Shown: positions 6,868-13,322, numbered from the stretch's first letter. The stretch: 13,380 nucleotides of DNA from CANHBY01 sp031374415 (GCA_031374415.1 JANMGB010000131.1:1-13380), one strand, 5' to 3'. Notes: generated from the letters alone by a model not told the origin. Program-made: numbers and translations.

Positions 6868-7191
6868 ATGCGCAGCTCATTTTTTCCCCTTTGTTTGATG
6901 TTGGCAGGACTCGTCGGCCCCGTCTGGGCCAACGACAAGGCCCCCACACCGCAGCAAAACAAAATGACCACTTGCCAGAAAGACGCGGGTGCGAAAATGC
7001 TCGAAGGCAAAGAGCGCCAGGCCTATGTCAATGAGTGTCTGAAGGCCAAGCCGGCCGCAGCGCCAGCCCCCGACCCGGCCGCCTCGCAAACGCAAGGCCA
7101 AAAGCTCGGCGCGTGCAGCAAAGAGGCTGCAACCAAGGGCCTCAAGGGCGATGAGCGTAAAGCCTATTTGTCAGAATGCGGCAAGCGCTGA
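6868..7191 (+). CDS. psiF: Exported PsiF-repeat protein
   Basis: A 107-residue secreted protein. A signal peptide (MRSSFFPLCLMLAGLVGPVWA) is predicted to be cut before ND at 22. Two PsiF repeats follow: residues 29-60, QQNKMTTCQKDAG through NECLKA, and residues 77-107, QGQKLGACSKEAAT through LSECGKR. They are joined by an Ala/Pro linker (61-76). Each repeat has two cysteines (36/57 and 83/104) in the same spacing, fitting one disulfide per repeat. In E. coli psiF is a phosphate-starvation gene next to phoA, but the molecular function of the repeat is unknown. The ATG at 6868 has GGAGA 5 nt upstream and gives a clean signal peptide; the in-frame ATG at 6835 would add 11 residues and has no well-spaced ribosome site. 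The family call is solid; Pho control is an inference. Confidence 0.85.
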   Translation: MRSSFFPLCLMLAGLVGPVWANDKAPTPQQNKMTTCQKDAGAKMLEGKERQAYVNECLKAKPAAAPAPDPAASQTQGQKLGACSKEAATKGLKGDERKAYLSECGKR

Positions 7192-7249
7192 TCGGTTGCC
7201 GCCTGCGCTCTGCCCGCAGGGCAGGGCATCCAACCGGAGCAAGCTTGAC

Positions 7250-7957
7250 GTGAACGCCATCATTCTGGCCGCCGGCCGAGGCGAGCGCATGCGCCCGCTG
7301 ACCGACCACACCCCCAAGCCCTTGCTGCGTGTGCGTGGCAAGCCTCTCATCGAGTGGCACATTGAGGCGCTGGTGAGGGCGGGTGTGCGGCACCTGGTCA
7401 TCAATACGGCCTGGCTGGAAGAGCAAATTGTGAGCGTTGTGGGCGACGGCTCAAGGTGGGGCGTCCAGATCACCTATTCCCAGGAAGGGCGTGACCACGG
7501 GGGGGCGCTAGAGACTGCTGGCGGCTTGAAGAAAGCCATGCTGCCTGTGCTGACGGGGCCTCATGCGCCCGAAGCATTTTGGTACGTGGCAGGGGATGTC
7601 TACCTCCCTGAATTTGCATTTTCAGCCGACGCCCTCACCAGGTTTTTATCGTCTGGAGAACGCATCCACCTGTGGTTGGTTCCCAACCCCCCCCAGCACC
7701 CGAGGGGCGACTTCGGCATTCAGCACGGTCTGGCCACAACAGGCCAAGACGGTGAGCGTTTGACCTGGTCTTGCGTGGCCCTGGTGCACGCCAGCTTTGT
7801 CACCGAGCTGATGGCTGACCTGCCTTGGGGCACCAAGGCCCCTCTCAAGCCCTACCTTGACCGCGCCATGGCCCAAGGGCGCATGGGCGCTGAGCTCTAC
7901 CAGGGCCTGTGGGCCGATGTAGGCACCCCAGACCGACTGGCTGCACTGCAGAGTTAA
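7250..7957 (+). CDS. murU: MurU-like sugar-1-phosphate nucleotidyltransferase (GTG start)
   Basis: A 235-residue cytosolic nucleotidyltransferase of the family that includes MurU, the N-acetylmuramate 1-phosphate uridylyltransferase of the peptidoglycan recycling route that bypasses de novo UDP-MurNAc synthesis. The N-terminus has the signature LAAGRGERMRPLT (6-18) followed by KPLLRVRGKPLIEW (23-36); ALETAGG (86-92), the metal-binding GDVYLP (115-120) and the C-terminal WADVGTPDRLAAL (221-233) also fit. Compared with Pseudomonas MurU as I remember it, about five extra residues (RDHGG, 81-85) precede LETAGG. The start is GTG at 7250 with GGAG 10 nt upstream: the family N-terminus begins exactly there, while the ATG at 7151 lies inside psiF. 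The MurU partner AmgK, a sugar kinase, is not adjacent. A GlmU-, GlmM- or RfbA-type substrate cannot be excluded. Its stop lies 4 nt from that of the convergent lipoprotein gene. Confidence 0.75.
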   Translation: MNAIILAAGRGERMRPLTDHTPKPLLRVRGKPLIEWHIEALVRAGVRHLVINTAWLEEQIVSVVGDGSRWGVQITYSQEGRDHGGALETAGGLKKAMLPVLTGPHAPEAFWYVAGDVYLPEFAFSADALTRFLSSGERIHLWLVPNPPQHPRGDFGIQHGLATTGQDGERLTWSCVALVHASFVTELMADLPWGTKAPLKPYLDRAMAQGRMGAELYQGLWADVGTPDRLAALQS

Positions 7958-7961
7958 CGCA

Positions 7962-8174
7962 TTATTTATCGCAAACTTGGGTTTCTCGGGTCGCGCAGAG
8001 GTCAATGGTTTTGCCACTGCTGATGAACTTTGAGCATTGGAGACCCGCGTCACATTGTGAGCTTCCGCCGCGGCAAGGTTCACATTGACCGCCTTCGCCA
8101 TCCCCGTCATCCCCACCGCATCCAGCTGCAAAAACCGTTACCGCCAACGCCAAGCCTGCCCAAAGTTTGTTCAT
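7962..8174 (-). CDS. Small cysteine-rich lipoprotein of unknown function
   Basis: A 70-residue protein. The N-terminus MNKLWAGLALAVTVFAAGC is a textbook lipoprotein signal peptide with lipobox AAGC, lipidated at C19. A Gly/Asp-rich linker (20-30) leads to six cysteines at 31, 34, 41, 47, 60 and 68 (spacing C-x2-C-x6-C-x5-C-x12-C-x7-C), enough for three disulfides. The CEPCRGGSSQCDAGLQC part resembles the C-x2-C-(x)n-C-x2-G-L-x-C pattern of Dickkopf-type cysteine-rich modules found in some bacterial surface proteins. That is a pattern resemblance only. Residue +2 after the cysteine is Gly, so there is no Asp+2 inner-membrane retention signal and outer-membrane sorting is likely. The start at 8174 is preferred because GGA lies 9 nt upstream and the signal peptide is ideal; ATGs at 8183 and 8198 would add 3 or 8 residues. 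The function is unknown. Confidence 0.7.
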   Translation of the reverse strand: MNKLWAGLALAVTVFAAGCGGDDGDGEGGQCEPCRGGSSQCDAGLQCSKFISSGKTIDLCATRETQVCDK

Positions 8175-8190
8175 GAGTTGCATTCCAAAA

Positions 8191-8213
8191 AGTTCCATTT
8201 TCCCCTTGGAACT
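8191..8213 (-). promoter_or_regulatory. Hairpin plus T-tract just upstream of the small lipoprotein gene
   Basis: AGTTCCA (8191-8197) and TGGAACT (8207-8213) are perfect 7-bp arms with a 9-nt loop. Read on the minus strand, the stem is followed at once by TTTT (8190-8187) and then the GGA ribosome site and ATG of the lipoprotein gene. A stem followed by a T-run has the form of an intrinsic terminator or attenuator placed in the leader, though with only three G-C pairs it would be weak. The other ATG candidates (8183, 8198) fall within or beside it. Confidence 0.4.
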
Positions 8214-8225
8214 GCGATCTCAGGT

Positions 8226-8243
8226 ATCCCCCTTTTGGGGGAT
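8226..8243. repeat. Perfect inverted repeat with TTTT loop
   Basis: ATCCCCC-TTTT-GGGGGAT is a perfect 7-bp stem with a 4-nt loop. It lies about 52 nt behind the start of the minus-strand lipoprotein gene, next to two other inverted repeats (8191-8213 and 8256-8283). It could be part of a structured leader, a terminator-like barrier between divergent units, or part of a short interspersed repeat. Confidence 0.45.
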
Positions 8244-8255
8244 GGTGAGACATGG

Positions 8256-8283
8256 GTTCGAGCGTCGCGTGTCATCGTCGAAC
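8256..8283. repeat. Inverted repeat GTTCGA-N16-TCGAAC
   Basis: GTTCGA at 8256-8261 and TCGAAC at 8278-8283 are exact inverted copies spaced by 16 nt. The size suits either a hairpin with a large loop or a dyad operator. It is the outermost of three consecutive inverted repeats upstream of the small lipoprotein gene. I found no -10/-35 pair good enough to say which role applies. Confidence 0.3.
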
Positions 8284-8377
8284 TGACCCCGGTTGGCGGG
8301 CTCGGCCGAAATGCCTGTCGCAAACCATCGGCTTTGGTAGCATCTGTGTGCGATTCAAGGTGATGTGTCGCAAGCAG

Positions 8378-8426
8378 CACCCTCTCCCCAGCCCTCTCCC
8401 TCAGGGAGAGGGCTGGGGAGAGGGTG
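8378..8426. repeat. REP-like perfect palindrome, 23-bp arms
   Basis: The arm at 8378-8400 (starting CACCCTCTCCCCAGC) is an exact inverted copy of 8404-8426, with loop TCA at 8401-8403. The arms are C/T-rich on one side and G/A-rich on the other, and each contains two tandem CCCTCTCCC blocks. Elements built from CCCTCTCCC...GGGAGAGGG are common intergenic repeats in proteobacteria, and REP elements of this kind can be moved by REP-associated tyrosine transposases. It lies 150 nt before the RND operon and about 200 nt behind the lipoprotein gene, so it may act as a bidirectional terminator or mRNA stabiliser between them. Confidence 0.8.
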
Positions 8427-8509
8427 GCGGGCTCGGAGCACACATCGCTCTGAACCGCGCCCATAGCATCCCCTTGTGCGCTATCGACCACGGAATTGCA
8501 GCCTGGCCG

Positions 8510-8540
8510 GTTTCGGTGAGTCGGGTCACCACCCAGAAAC
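8510..8540. promoter_or_regulatory. Candidate operator dyad upstream of the RND efflux operon
   Basis: GGTGA (8515-8519) and TCACC (8526-8530) form a 5-bp dyad with a 6-nt centre. It is flanked by GTTTC (8510-8514) and GAAAC (8536-8540), a second inverted pair offset by 5 nt on the right. The position, about 35 nt before the Shine-Dalgarno of the adaptor gene, suits a repressor site such as those used by TetR-type regulators of efflux pumps, but no regulator gene is present in the window. Confidence 0.25.
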
Positions 8541-8564
8541 TCAGAGTCCTCTTCGGGGGCTATC

Positions 8565-8570
8565 AAGGAG
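8565..8570 (+). promoter_or_regulatory. Strong ribosome binding site that sets a TTG start
   Basis: AAGGAG lies 6 nt before TTG at 8577. This is the best Shine-Dalgarno in the window, and no ATG or GTG follows it at proper spacing in the adaptor frame. It is the main reason for placing the adaptor start at a TTG codon. Confidence 0.7.
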
Positions 8571-8576
8571 AGTGCA

Positions 8577-9725
8577 TTGAGTTCTCGATCAGGCCGTGTG
8601 GTTTGGGGCTGGTGGTTTTTGCTGGCTGTCCTGGCGGCAGGCGCGGGTTGGGCGTGGCTCAGCGGGGTGGGGCGTGCGGCTCCGGTGGCAGCTCCTGCAG
8701 GCCCGCCGGTCGTCGCGGTCAGCACCGTCAAGCCCACGCGCGGTGACTTCCCCATCGTGCTGGAGGCCACCGGCCTCGTGACCGCGTTGAGCAGCGTTGA
8801 TCTGCGGGCCCAGACCACCAGCACGGTGAAGGCCGTGCACGTCAAAGAGGGCGACTTCGTGCGGGCAGGCCAGTTGCTGTTCACCTTGGACGACCGTGCC
8901 GAGCGCGCCAATGTGGACAAAGCCCGTGCCCAACTGGCCCGTGACCAGGCCGCCCTGGCAGACGCCAGCCGTCAGGTGCAACGCAGTCGTGAGTTGGTGG
9001 CCCAGGGTTTCTTGTCACAAAGCGCTGTCGACACCACCTTGACCCAGGCGGACGGCTTGCAAGCCGCTGTATTGGCCAACCAAGCGGCCTTGCGCGCGGC
9101 CGAGGTCAACCTCAGCTACAACACCGTGCGTGCGCCCATCGATGGTCGCATCGGCGCCATCGGCGCCTATCCGGGCACCTTGGTGCTCGCCAATGCCAGC
9201 GCCACCCCCATGCTCACCATCACCCGCATGGACCCGGTGAGTGTGAGCTTCACGCTGCCTGAAGACTTGTTGCAGCCCGTGCGGCTGCGCCGCGCCAAAG
9301 GGGCCGTGACGGTGGAGGCGTTGGCGGCGGGGGCGCAGACGGCAGTTCGAGGCACCTTGAGCTTCATCGACAGCACGATTGACGCGGCTGTTGGCGGTGT
9401 GCGCTCGAAAGCGCAGTTTGACAATAGCCAGCTGCTGCTGTGGCCAGGTCAATCGGCCACCGTGCGTGTCACCGTCGATGTTTTGCCTGCGGCCTGGCAG
9501 CTGCCCCTGGCCGCCTTGATCGCCAGCCCCACCGGCCTGATCGTGTACGTGGTGGACAAAGACGGTGCCGCGCAGCCGCGCAAAATCAAGCTGCTCGGCC
9601 AATCAGGTACGGTGGCGGCGGTCGACGGCCTCACTGGCGACGAGACCGTGGTGCTCGACGGCAAGCAAAACCTGCGTGCGGGCAGCAAGGTGCGTCAGGC
9701 CGATGCCGCGCCCATCAAACCCTGA
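8577..9725 (+). CDS. RND efflux periplasmic adaptor (membrane fusion protein), TTG start
   Basis: A 382-residue HlyD/AcrA-type adaptor that links an RND pump to an outer-membrane channel. Residues 1-28 hold a positive N-terminus and one hydrophobic segment (VVWGWWFLLAVLAAG) that anchors or exports it. The barrel-sandwich (lipoyl-like) domain has VKAVHVKEGDFVRAGQLLFTLDD (84-106) and its return half NTVRAPIDGRIGAI (182-195). Between them is an alpha-helical hairpin (about 107-178) rich in Ala, Gln and Arg. The beta-barrel (about 215-300) starts at TRMDPVSVSFTLPE, and a membrane-proximal domain closes the protein. The layout is closest to the MdtA/MexA type. The start is TTG at 8577; GTG at 8598 lacks a good ribosome site. 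It is followed after 12 nt by the pump gene, so the two are co-transcribed. The substrate is unknown. Confidence 0.9.
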   Translation: MSSRSGRVVWGWWFLLAVLAAGAGWAWLSGVGRAAPVAAPAGPPVVAVSTVKPTRGDFPIVLEATGLVTALSSVDLRAQTTSTVKAVHVKEGDFVRAGQLLFTLDDRAERANVDKARAQLARDQAALADASRQVQRSRELVAQGFLSQSAVDTTLTQADGLQAAVLANQAALRAAEVNLSYNTVRAPIDGRIGAIGAYPGTLVLANASATPMLTITRMDPVSVSFTLPEDLLQPVRLRRAKGAVTVEALAAGAQTAVRGTLSFIDSTIDAAVGGVRSKAQFDNSQLLLWPGQSATVRVTVDVLPAAWQLPLAALIASPTGLIVYVVDKDGAAQPRKIKLLGQSGTVAAVDGLTGDETVVLDGKQNLRAGSKVRQADAAPIKP

Positions 9726-9737
9726 AAGCCCATCGCA

Positions 9738-12700
9738 ATGAACTTGTCCGAACTCTCCATTCGGCGCCCCATCATGGTCGTGCTGCTGTCGGCCGCGGCC
9801 GTGCTCAGCGGCTTGCTGGCCTACAGCAAGATGCCCGTGGCGGCGTTGCCCAGCTTCAACACCCCGGTGATCAATGTCTCGGCTTCACTTCCAGGTGCTG
9901 CGCCTGACATCATGGCCTCATCCGTGGCCCTGCCCTTGGAGAAGCAGTTTTCCACCATTGACGGCATCAACCTGATCAGCTCCGTCAACACCCTGGGCAA
10001 CACCCAGATCACCCTGGAGTTCACGCCCACCCGCAACGTGGACGCCGCCGCCGTCGATGTGCAAGCCGCCTTGCTGCGAGCGCAGCGCTCACTGCCCACG
10101 GCCATGACGCAGTTGCCCTCGTACCGCAAGGTCAACCCCGCAGACGCGCCGATATTGTTCATGAGCATGAACTCGCCCTCCATGCCCTTGTCGGAGCTCA
10201 ATGACTATGCCGAGAGCCTGGTCGGTCCCACCTTGTCCACCATCGAGGGCGTGGCGCAGGTCAATGTGTTTGGCCAAAAACGCTTTGCGGTGCGGGTGCG
10301 TGCCAACGCTGATCTGCTCCATGCCCGCAACATCAGCTGGGACGAGTTGAGTGCCGCACTCAAGGCCGCCAACGACAACGCGCCGCTGGGCACGATTGAC
10401 GGCCCGGCCCAAACTCTCACCCTGCAAGCCAACGGGCAGCTCACCAACGCCCAAGCGTGGCAAGACACCATCATCGCCAGCCGCAATGGCCAGCCCGTGC
10501 GGCTCAAAGAAGTGGCCCAGGTGCTGGACAGCTTTGAAACCGTGCGCACCTCGGGCAGCTACAACGGTGAGCGCTCGATCATCCTCGCCGTGCAGCGCCA
10601 GCCCAACGCCAACACGGTCCAGGTGGTCGACAACATCCGCGCCATGTTGCCCAAATTTCGGTCCCAACTGCCCGCGTCGATCAACATCACCCCGGTCAAC
10701 GACCGCTCCTTGTCCATTCGCGAGTCCATTCACGACGTCAACCTGACCTTGGCACTGACGGTGCTGCTGGTGGTGCTGTTGATATTTCTGTTTCTCAAGC
10801 GCGCCATGGCCACCTTCATCCCGGCCATCACCATCCCCATCTCTTTGATTGGTGCCCTGGGCTTGCTCTACGCCTTGGGTTACACGCTGGACAACGTCTC
10901 TTTGCTTGGCATCACGCTGGCGGTGGGGCTGGTGGTTGACGATGCCATCGTGGTGCTGGAGAACATCGTGCGCCACATGGAGGAAGGCCTTGACCCGCTG
11001 CGTGCCGCCTTGAAAGGATCACGCGAGATGGGCTTCACGATCGTCTCGATCTCCGTCTCCTTGGTGGCTGTGTTTATCCCCATCTTCTTCATGCCGGGCA
11101 CCATCGGCCTGTTGTTCCAAGAGTTTGCCGTGGTGGTTGCCTTGTCGGTTTTAGTCTCGGCACTGGTGTCCTTGACCTTGGTCCCCATGCTCGCCAGCCG
11201 ATTTTTGACGGCCCAAGACGCCCATGCGCCTGCCCGCGAGTCCTGGGCCACGGCGTGGTTCGAGGCCCTCTTCGGGGCCACCCAACGGGGCTATGAGCGC
11301 AGCCTGGATTGGGCCTTGGCCCATCGCCCCGTCATCCTGGGGGTGGCCCTGGCCAGCTTTGCATTGACCGCGTTCTTGTTCAACACCATACCCAAGGGGT
11401 TTTTCCCCGAGGAAGACGTGGGGCAAATTCAAGTCACCACCGAAGCAAGCGAAGACGTGTCGTTCACCAAAATGCTCGAGTTGCAAGACCGCATGGCCGA
11501 GGTGCTGCGCCAAGACCCGGCCATCAAAGACCTGACCTCGTTCACCGGCGGCAGCTCGGCCTCCAACAACGGCCGCATGTTCATTGTGCTCAAACCCAAA
11601 GGCGAGCGTGCCAACATGCCGGCCGTGCTCGAGGGTTTGCGCAAGCGCGCCCGCACGGTGCCCGGGATCGCTGTGTTTTTGCGCCCGGTGCAAAACCTGC
11701 AGCTGGGCGGCCGGCAAAGCAAGGCGCGCTACCAATACACCTTGCAAAGCGTCAGCGCCGACGCCCTCAACGAGTGGGCCACCAAGCTGCAGATCGCCTT
11801 GCGCGCGGACGAAGCCTTTCGCGACGTCACCAGCGACAGCCAAAACCGCGGCCTGCAAGCCACCCTGGACATCGATGCCGAGCGTGCTGCCGTGCTGGGT
11901 GTCACGATGGTCGACGTGCGCAGCGCGCTCTACAGCGCCTTTGGAGACCGGCAGGTCTCCACCATCTACACGGCATCCAACAGCTACCAAGTTATTTTGG
12001 AGGCCGACGACACCTACCGCCAAGCCACCGACGCCATCACCCGCATCAGCTTGCGCAGCAAGGCGGGTGGCCTGGTGCCCTTGTCCAGCTTTGCCAAGGT
12101 CAAACGAACCGTGGGCCCCACGGCAGTGAACCACCAGGGGCAGCTGCAGGCCATCACCTTGTCATTCAACCTGGCCGCCGGTGTGCCCTTGGGCGTGGCG
12201 ACCCAGAAAATCTCCCGGGCCAGCGCCGACATCCAACTGCCCCCCAGCATTTTCACCAGCTACGGCGGAGACGCGGCGGTGTTTCAAGACGCCCAAGGCG
12301 GGCAAGCCATTTTATTGATCACGGCCCTGGTGGTGATCTACGTCTTGTTGGGTGTCCTGTACGAGAGCTTTATTCACCCGATCACCATTTTGGTGGGCTT
12401 GCCCTCTGCCGCCGTGGGCGCCTTGATTGCCCTGCGCCTGTTTGGCATGGACCTCACCCTCATCGCCACCATTGGCATTTTGCTGTTGATCGGCATCGTG
12501 AAAAAAAACGCCATCATGATGATCGACTTTGCCCTGCAAGCACAGCGCGAGCAAGGCATGGCGCCCGCCATGGCCATCCGTGAGGCTTGTCTCAAGCGCT
12601 TTCGCCCCATCATGATGACCACCTTGGCGGCCGTCGTGGGCACCTTGCCGATTGCAGCCGGTTGGGGGGCGGGGGCTGAGTTACGGCAACCTTTGGGGGT

Positions 12701-12836
12701 CGCGGTGGTGGGGGGCTTGCTGTTCTCACAGGTCATCACCCTCTACATCACGCCCGTGATCTACTTGGTCTTGGATCGATGGAGCGGCAAGGGGCCGCGC
12801 CGCTTACCGGACGCCCCGGTGTCCAGTCCTGCGTGA
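9738..12836 (+). CDS. HAE1-type RND multidrug efflux pump, inner-membrane subunit
   Basis: A 1032-residue RND transporter of full length, with twelve predicted membrane helices and two large periplasmic loops, and the usual internal duplication. The N-terminus MNLSELSIRRPIM and KMPVAALPSFNTPVINVSA are typical of the family, as is the porter-domain DVQAALLRAQRSLPTAMT (about 103-120); KVNPADAPI resembles the MdtB/MdtC branch. The proton-relay residues are present: D401 and D402 in VGLVVDDAIVVLEN (helix 4), and K923 in GIVKKNAIMM (helix 10), which corresponds to AcrB K940. It should therefore be a functional proton-driven exporter of drugs or other amphiphiles. The gene begins 12 nt after the adaptor gene. 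No outer-membrane channel (TolC/OprM type) follows, so it probably borrows one encoded elsewhere. The substrate cannot be told from sequence. Confidence 0.93.
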   Translation: MNLSELSIRRPIMVVLLSAAAVLSGLLAYSKMPVAALPSFNTPVINVSASLPGAAPDIMASSVALPLEKQFSTIDGINLISSVNTLGNTQITLEFTPTRNVDAAAVDVQAALLRAQRSLPTAMTQLPSYRKVNPADAPILFMSMNSPSMPLSELNDYAESLVGPTLSTIEGVAQVNVFGQKRFAVRVRANADLLHARNISWDELSAALKAANDNAPLGTIDGPAQTLTLQANGQLTNAQAWQDTIIASRNGQPVRLKEVAQVLDSFETVRTSGSYNGERSIILAVQRQPNANTVQVVDNIRAMLPKFRSQLPASINITPVNDRSLSIRESIHDVNLTLALTVLLVVLLIFLFLKRAMATFIPAITIPISLIGALGLLYALGYTLDNVSLLGITLAVGLVVDDAIVVLENIVRHMEEGLDPLRAALKGSREMGFTIVSISVSLVAVFIPIFFMPGTIGLLFQEFAVVVALSVLVSALVSLTLVPMLASRFLTAQDAHAPARESWATAWFEALFGATQRGYERSLDWALAHRPVILGVALASFALTAFLFNTIPKGFFPEEDVGQIQVTTEASEDVSFTKMLELQDRMAEVLRQDPAIKDLTSFTGGSSASNNGRMFIVLKPKGERANMPAVLEGLRKRARTVPGIAVFLRPVQNLQLGGRQSKARYQYTLQSVSADALNEWATKLQIALRADEAFRDVTSDSQNRGLQATLDIDAERAAVLGVTMVDVRSALYSAFGDRQVSTIYTASNSYQVILEADDTYRQATDAITRISLRSKAGGLVPLSSFAKVKRTVGPTAVNHQGQLQAITLSFNLAAGVPLGVATQKISRASADIQLPPSIFTSYGGDAAVFQDAQGGQAILLITALVVIYVLLGVLYESFIHPITILVGLPSAAVGALIALRLFGMDLTLIATIGILLLIGIVKKNAIMMIDFALQAQREQGMAPAMAIREACLKRFRPIMMTTLAAVVGTLPIAAGWGAGAELRQPLGVAVVGGLLFSQVITLYITPVIYLVLDRWSGKGPRRLPDAPVSSPA

Positions 12837-12882
12837 TGGGGTCAGTGGGCCACAGCGCCGCAGGGCAACAGAAAGGAAACAC

Positions 12883-13164
12883 ATGAAAGCCATTTGGAAC
12901 GGCGTGGTCGTGGCCGAGAGCGACGACACGGTGGTGCTTGAAGGCAACCACTACTTCCCGCAGGCCAGCTTGAAGCGCGAGTACACCAGCTTCAGCAACC
13001 ACCGCAGCAGTTGCGTGTGGAAGGGCCAAGCCTACTATCACAGCCTGCTGGTGAAGGGCGAGATGAATATCGATGCGGTCTGGTTCTATCCCGAGCCCAG
13101 CGAGGCCGCCGCCGCCATCAAAGACCATGTGGCGTTTGGCAAAGGCGTGCAAGTGGTGGATTGA
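12883..13164 (+). CDS. DUF427 domain protein
   Basis: A complete 93-residue protein consisting of a single DUF427 domain. It starts MKAIWNGVVVAESDDTVVLE and has the family's NHYFP, a central W-KGQAYYHSL segment (46-55) and the closing AVWFYPEPSEAAAAIKDHVAF (65-85). There is no signal peptide and there are no membrane segments, so it is cytosolic. The function of the family is unknown; some members are found fused to or near redox or nucleotide-handling proteins, but nothing here narrows it. AAGGA (12873-12877) lies 5 nt before the ATG. It begins 46 nt after the pump gene and could be read through from the RND operon, although no functional link is evident. Confidence 0.88.
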   Translation: MKAIWNGVVVAESDDTVVLEGNHYFPQASLKREYTSFSNHRSSCVWKGQAYYHSLLVKGEMNIDAVWFYPEPSEAAAAIKDHVAFGKGVQVVD

Positions 13165-13207
13165 CGACCGCGCTTGGATGTGAGGGGCGGTTTTCAGGGC
13201 TCGTTGT

Positions 13208-13232
13208 GCCCCCCACCGAATGCGCGGGGGGC
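13208..13232. terminator. GC-rich hairpin after the DUF427 gene
   Basis: GCCCCCC (13208-13214) and GGGGGGC (13226-13232) form a 7-bp all-GC stem with an 11-nt loop, 44 nt downstream of the DUF427 stop. It could end transcription of the RND-DUF427 unit, but no T-tract follows on the plus strand, so Rho-independent action is doubtful. Confidence 0.35.
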
Positions 13233-13248
13233 TCCATCGATTGCGGTA

Positions 13249-13276
13249 GGCCGCGAAGCGGCCCAGAGGCGAAGCC
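13249..13276. repeat. Tandem mini-hairpins with GCGAAGC cores
   Basis: GGCCGC-GAA-GCGGCC (13249-13263) is a perfect 6-bp stem with a GAA loop. Directly after it, GGC-GAA-GCC (13268-13276) repeats the same core. Both contain GCGAAGC (13253-13259 and 13269-13275), a heptamer known to fold into an unusually stable DNA mini-hairpin. Flanking CGGT (13244-13247) and ACCG (13278-13281) could pair to enclose both. This looks like an intergenic repeat unit; there is no coding signal. Confidence 0.45.
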
Positions 13277-13304
13277 GACCGGATTGGGGGGAGGGGGATA
13301 GCGC

Positions 13305-13321
13305 GCCGTCCGCAGGACGGC
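13305..13321 (-). terminator. Hairpin immediately after the right-edge gene
   Basis: GCCGTCC-GCA-GGACGGC is a perfect 7-bp stem with a 3-nt loop. On the minus strand it begins one base after the stop codon of the partial gene at 13323-13380, the usual place for a transcription terminator or a 3'-stabilising hairpin. The sequence after it (GCGCTATCCCC) has no T-tract. Confidence 0.45.
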
Positions 13322-13322
13322 T

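Noticed and set aside
8253..8262. GGGTTCGAG, resembling a tRNA T-loop
   Set aside because: No acceptor, D or anticodon stems can be assembled around it; it is better explained as one arm of the GTTCGA/TCGAAC inverted repeat.
8171..8920. A 249-codon minus-strand open frame across the intergenic region and the adaptor gene
   Set aside because: It overlaps the strongly supported adaptor gene and reads through the REP-like palindrome, giving low-complexity Leu/Arg/Ser sequence typical of spurious frames.
11309..12583. A 424-codon plus-strand open frame inside the RND pump gene
   Set aside because: It is in another frame of a conserved RND gene; the translation is His/Arg/Gly-rich without domain signals, as expected of an alternative frame in high-GC DNA.
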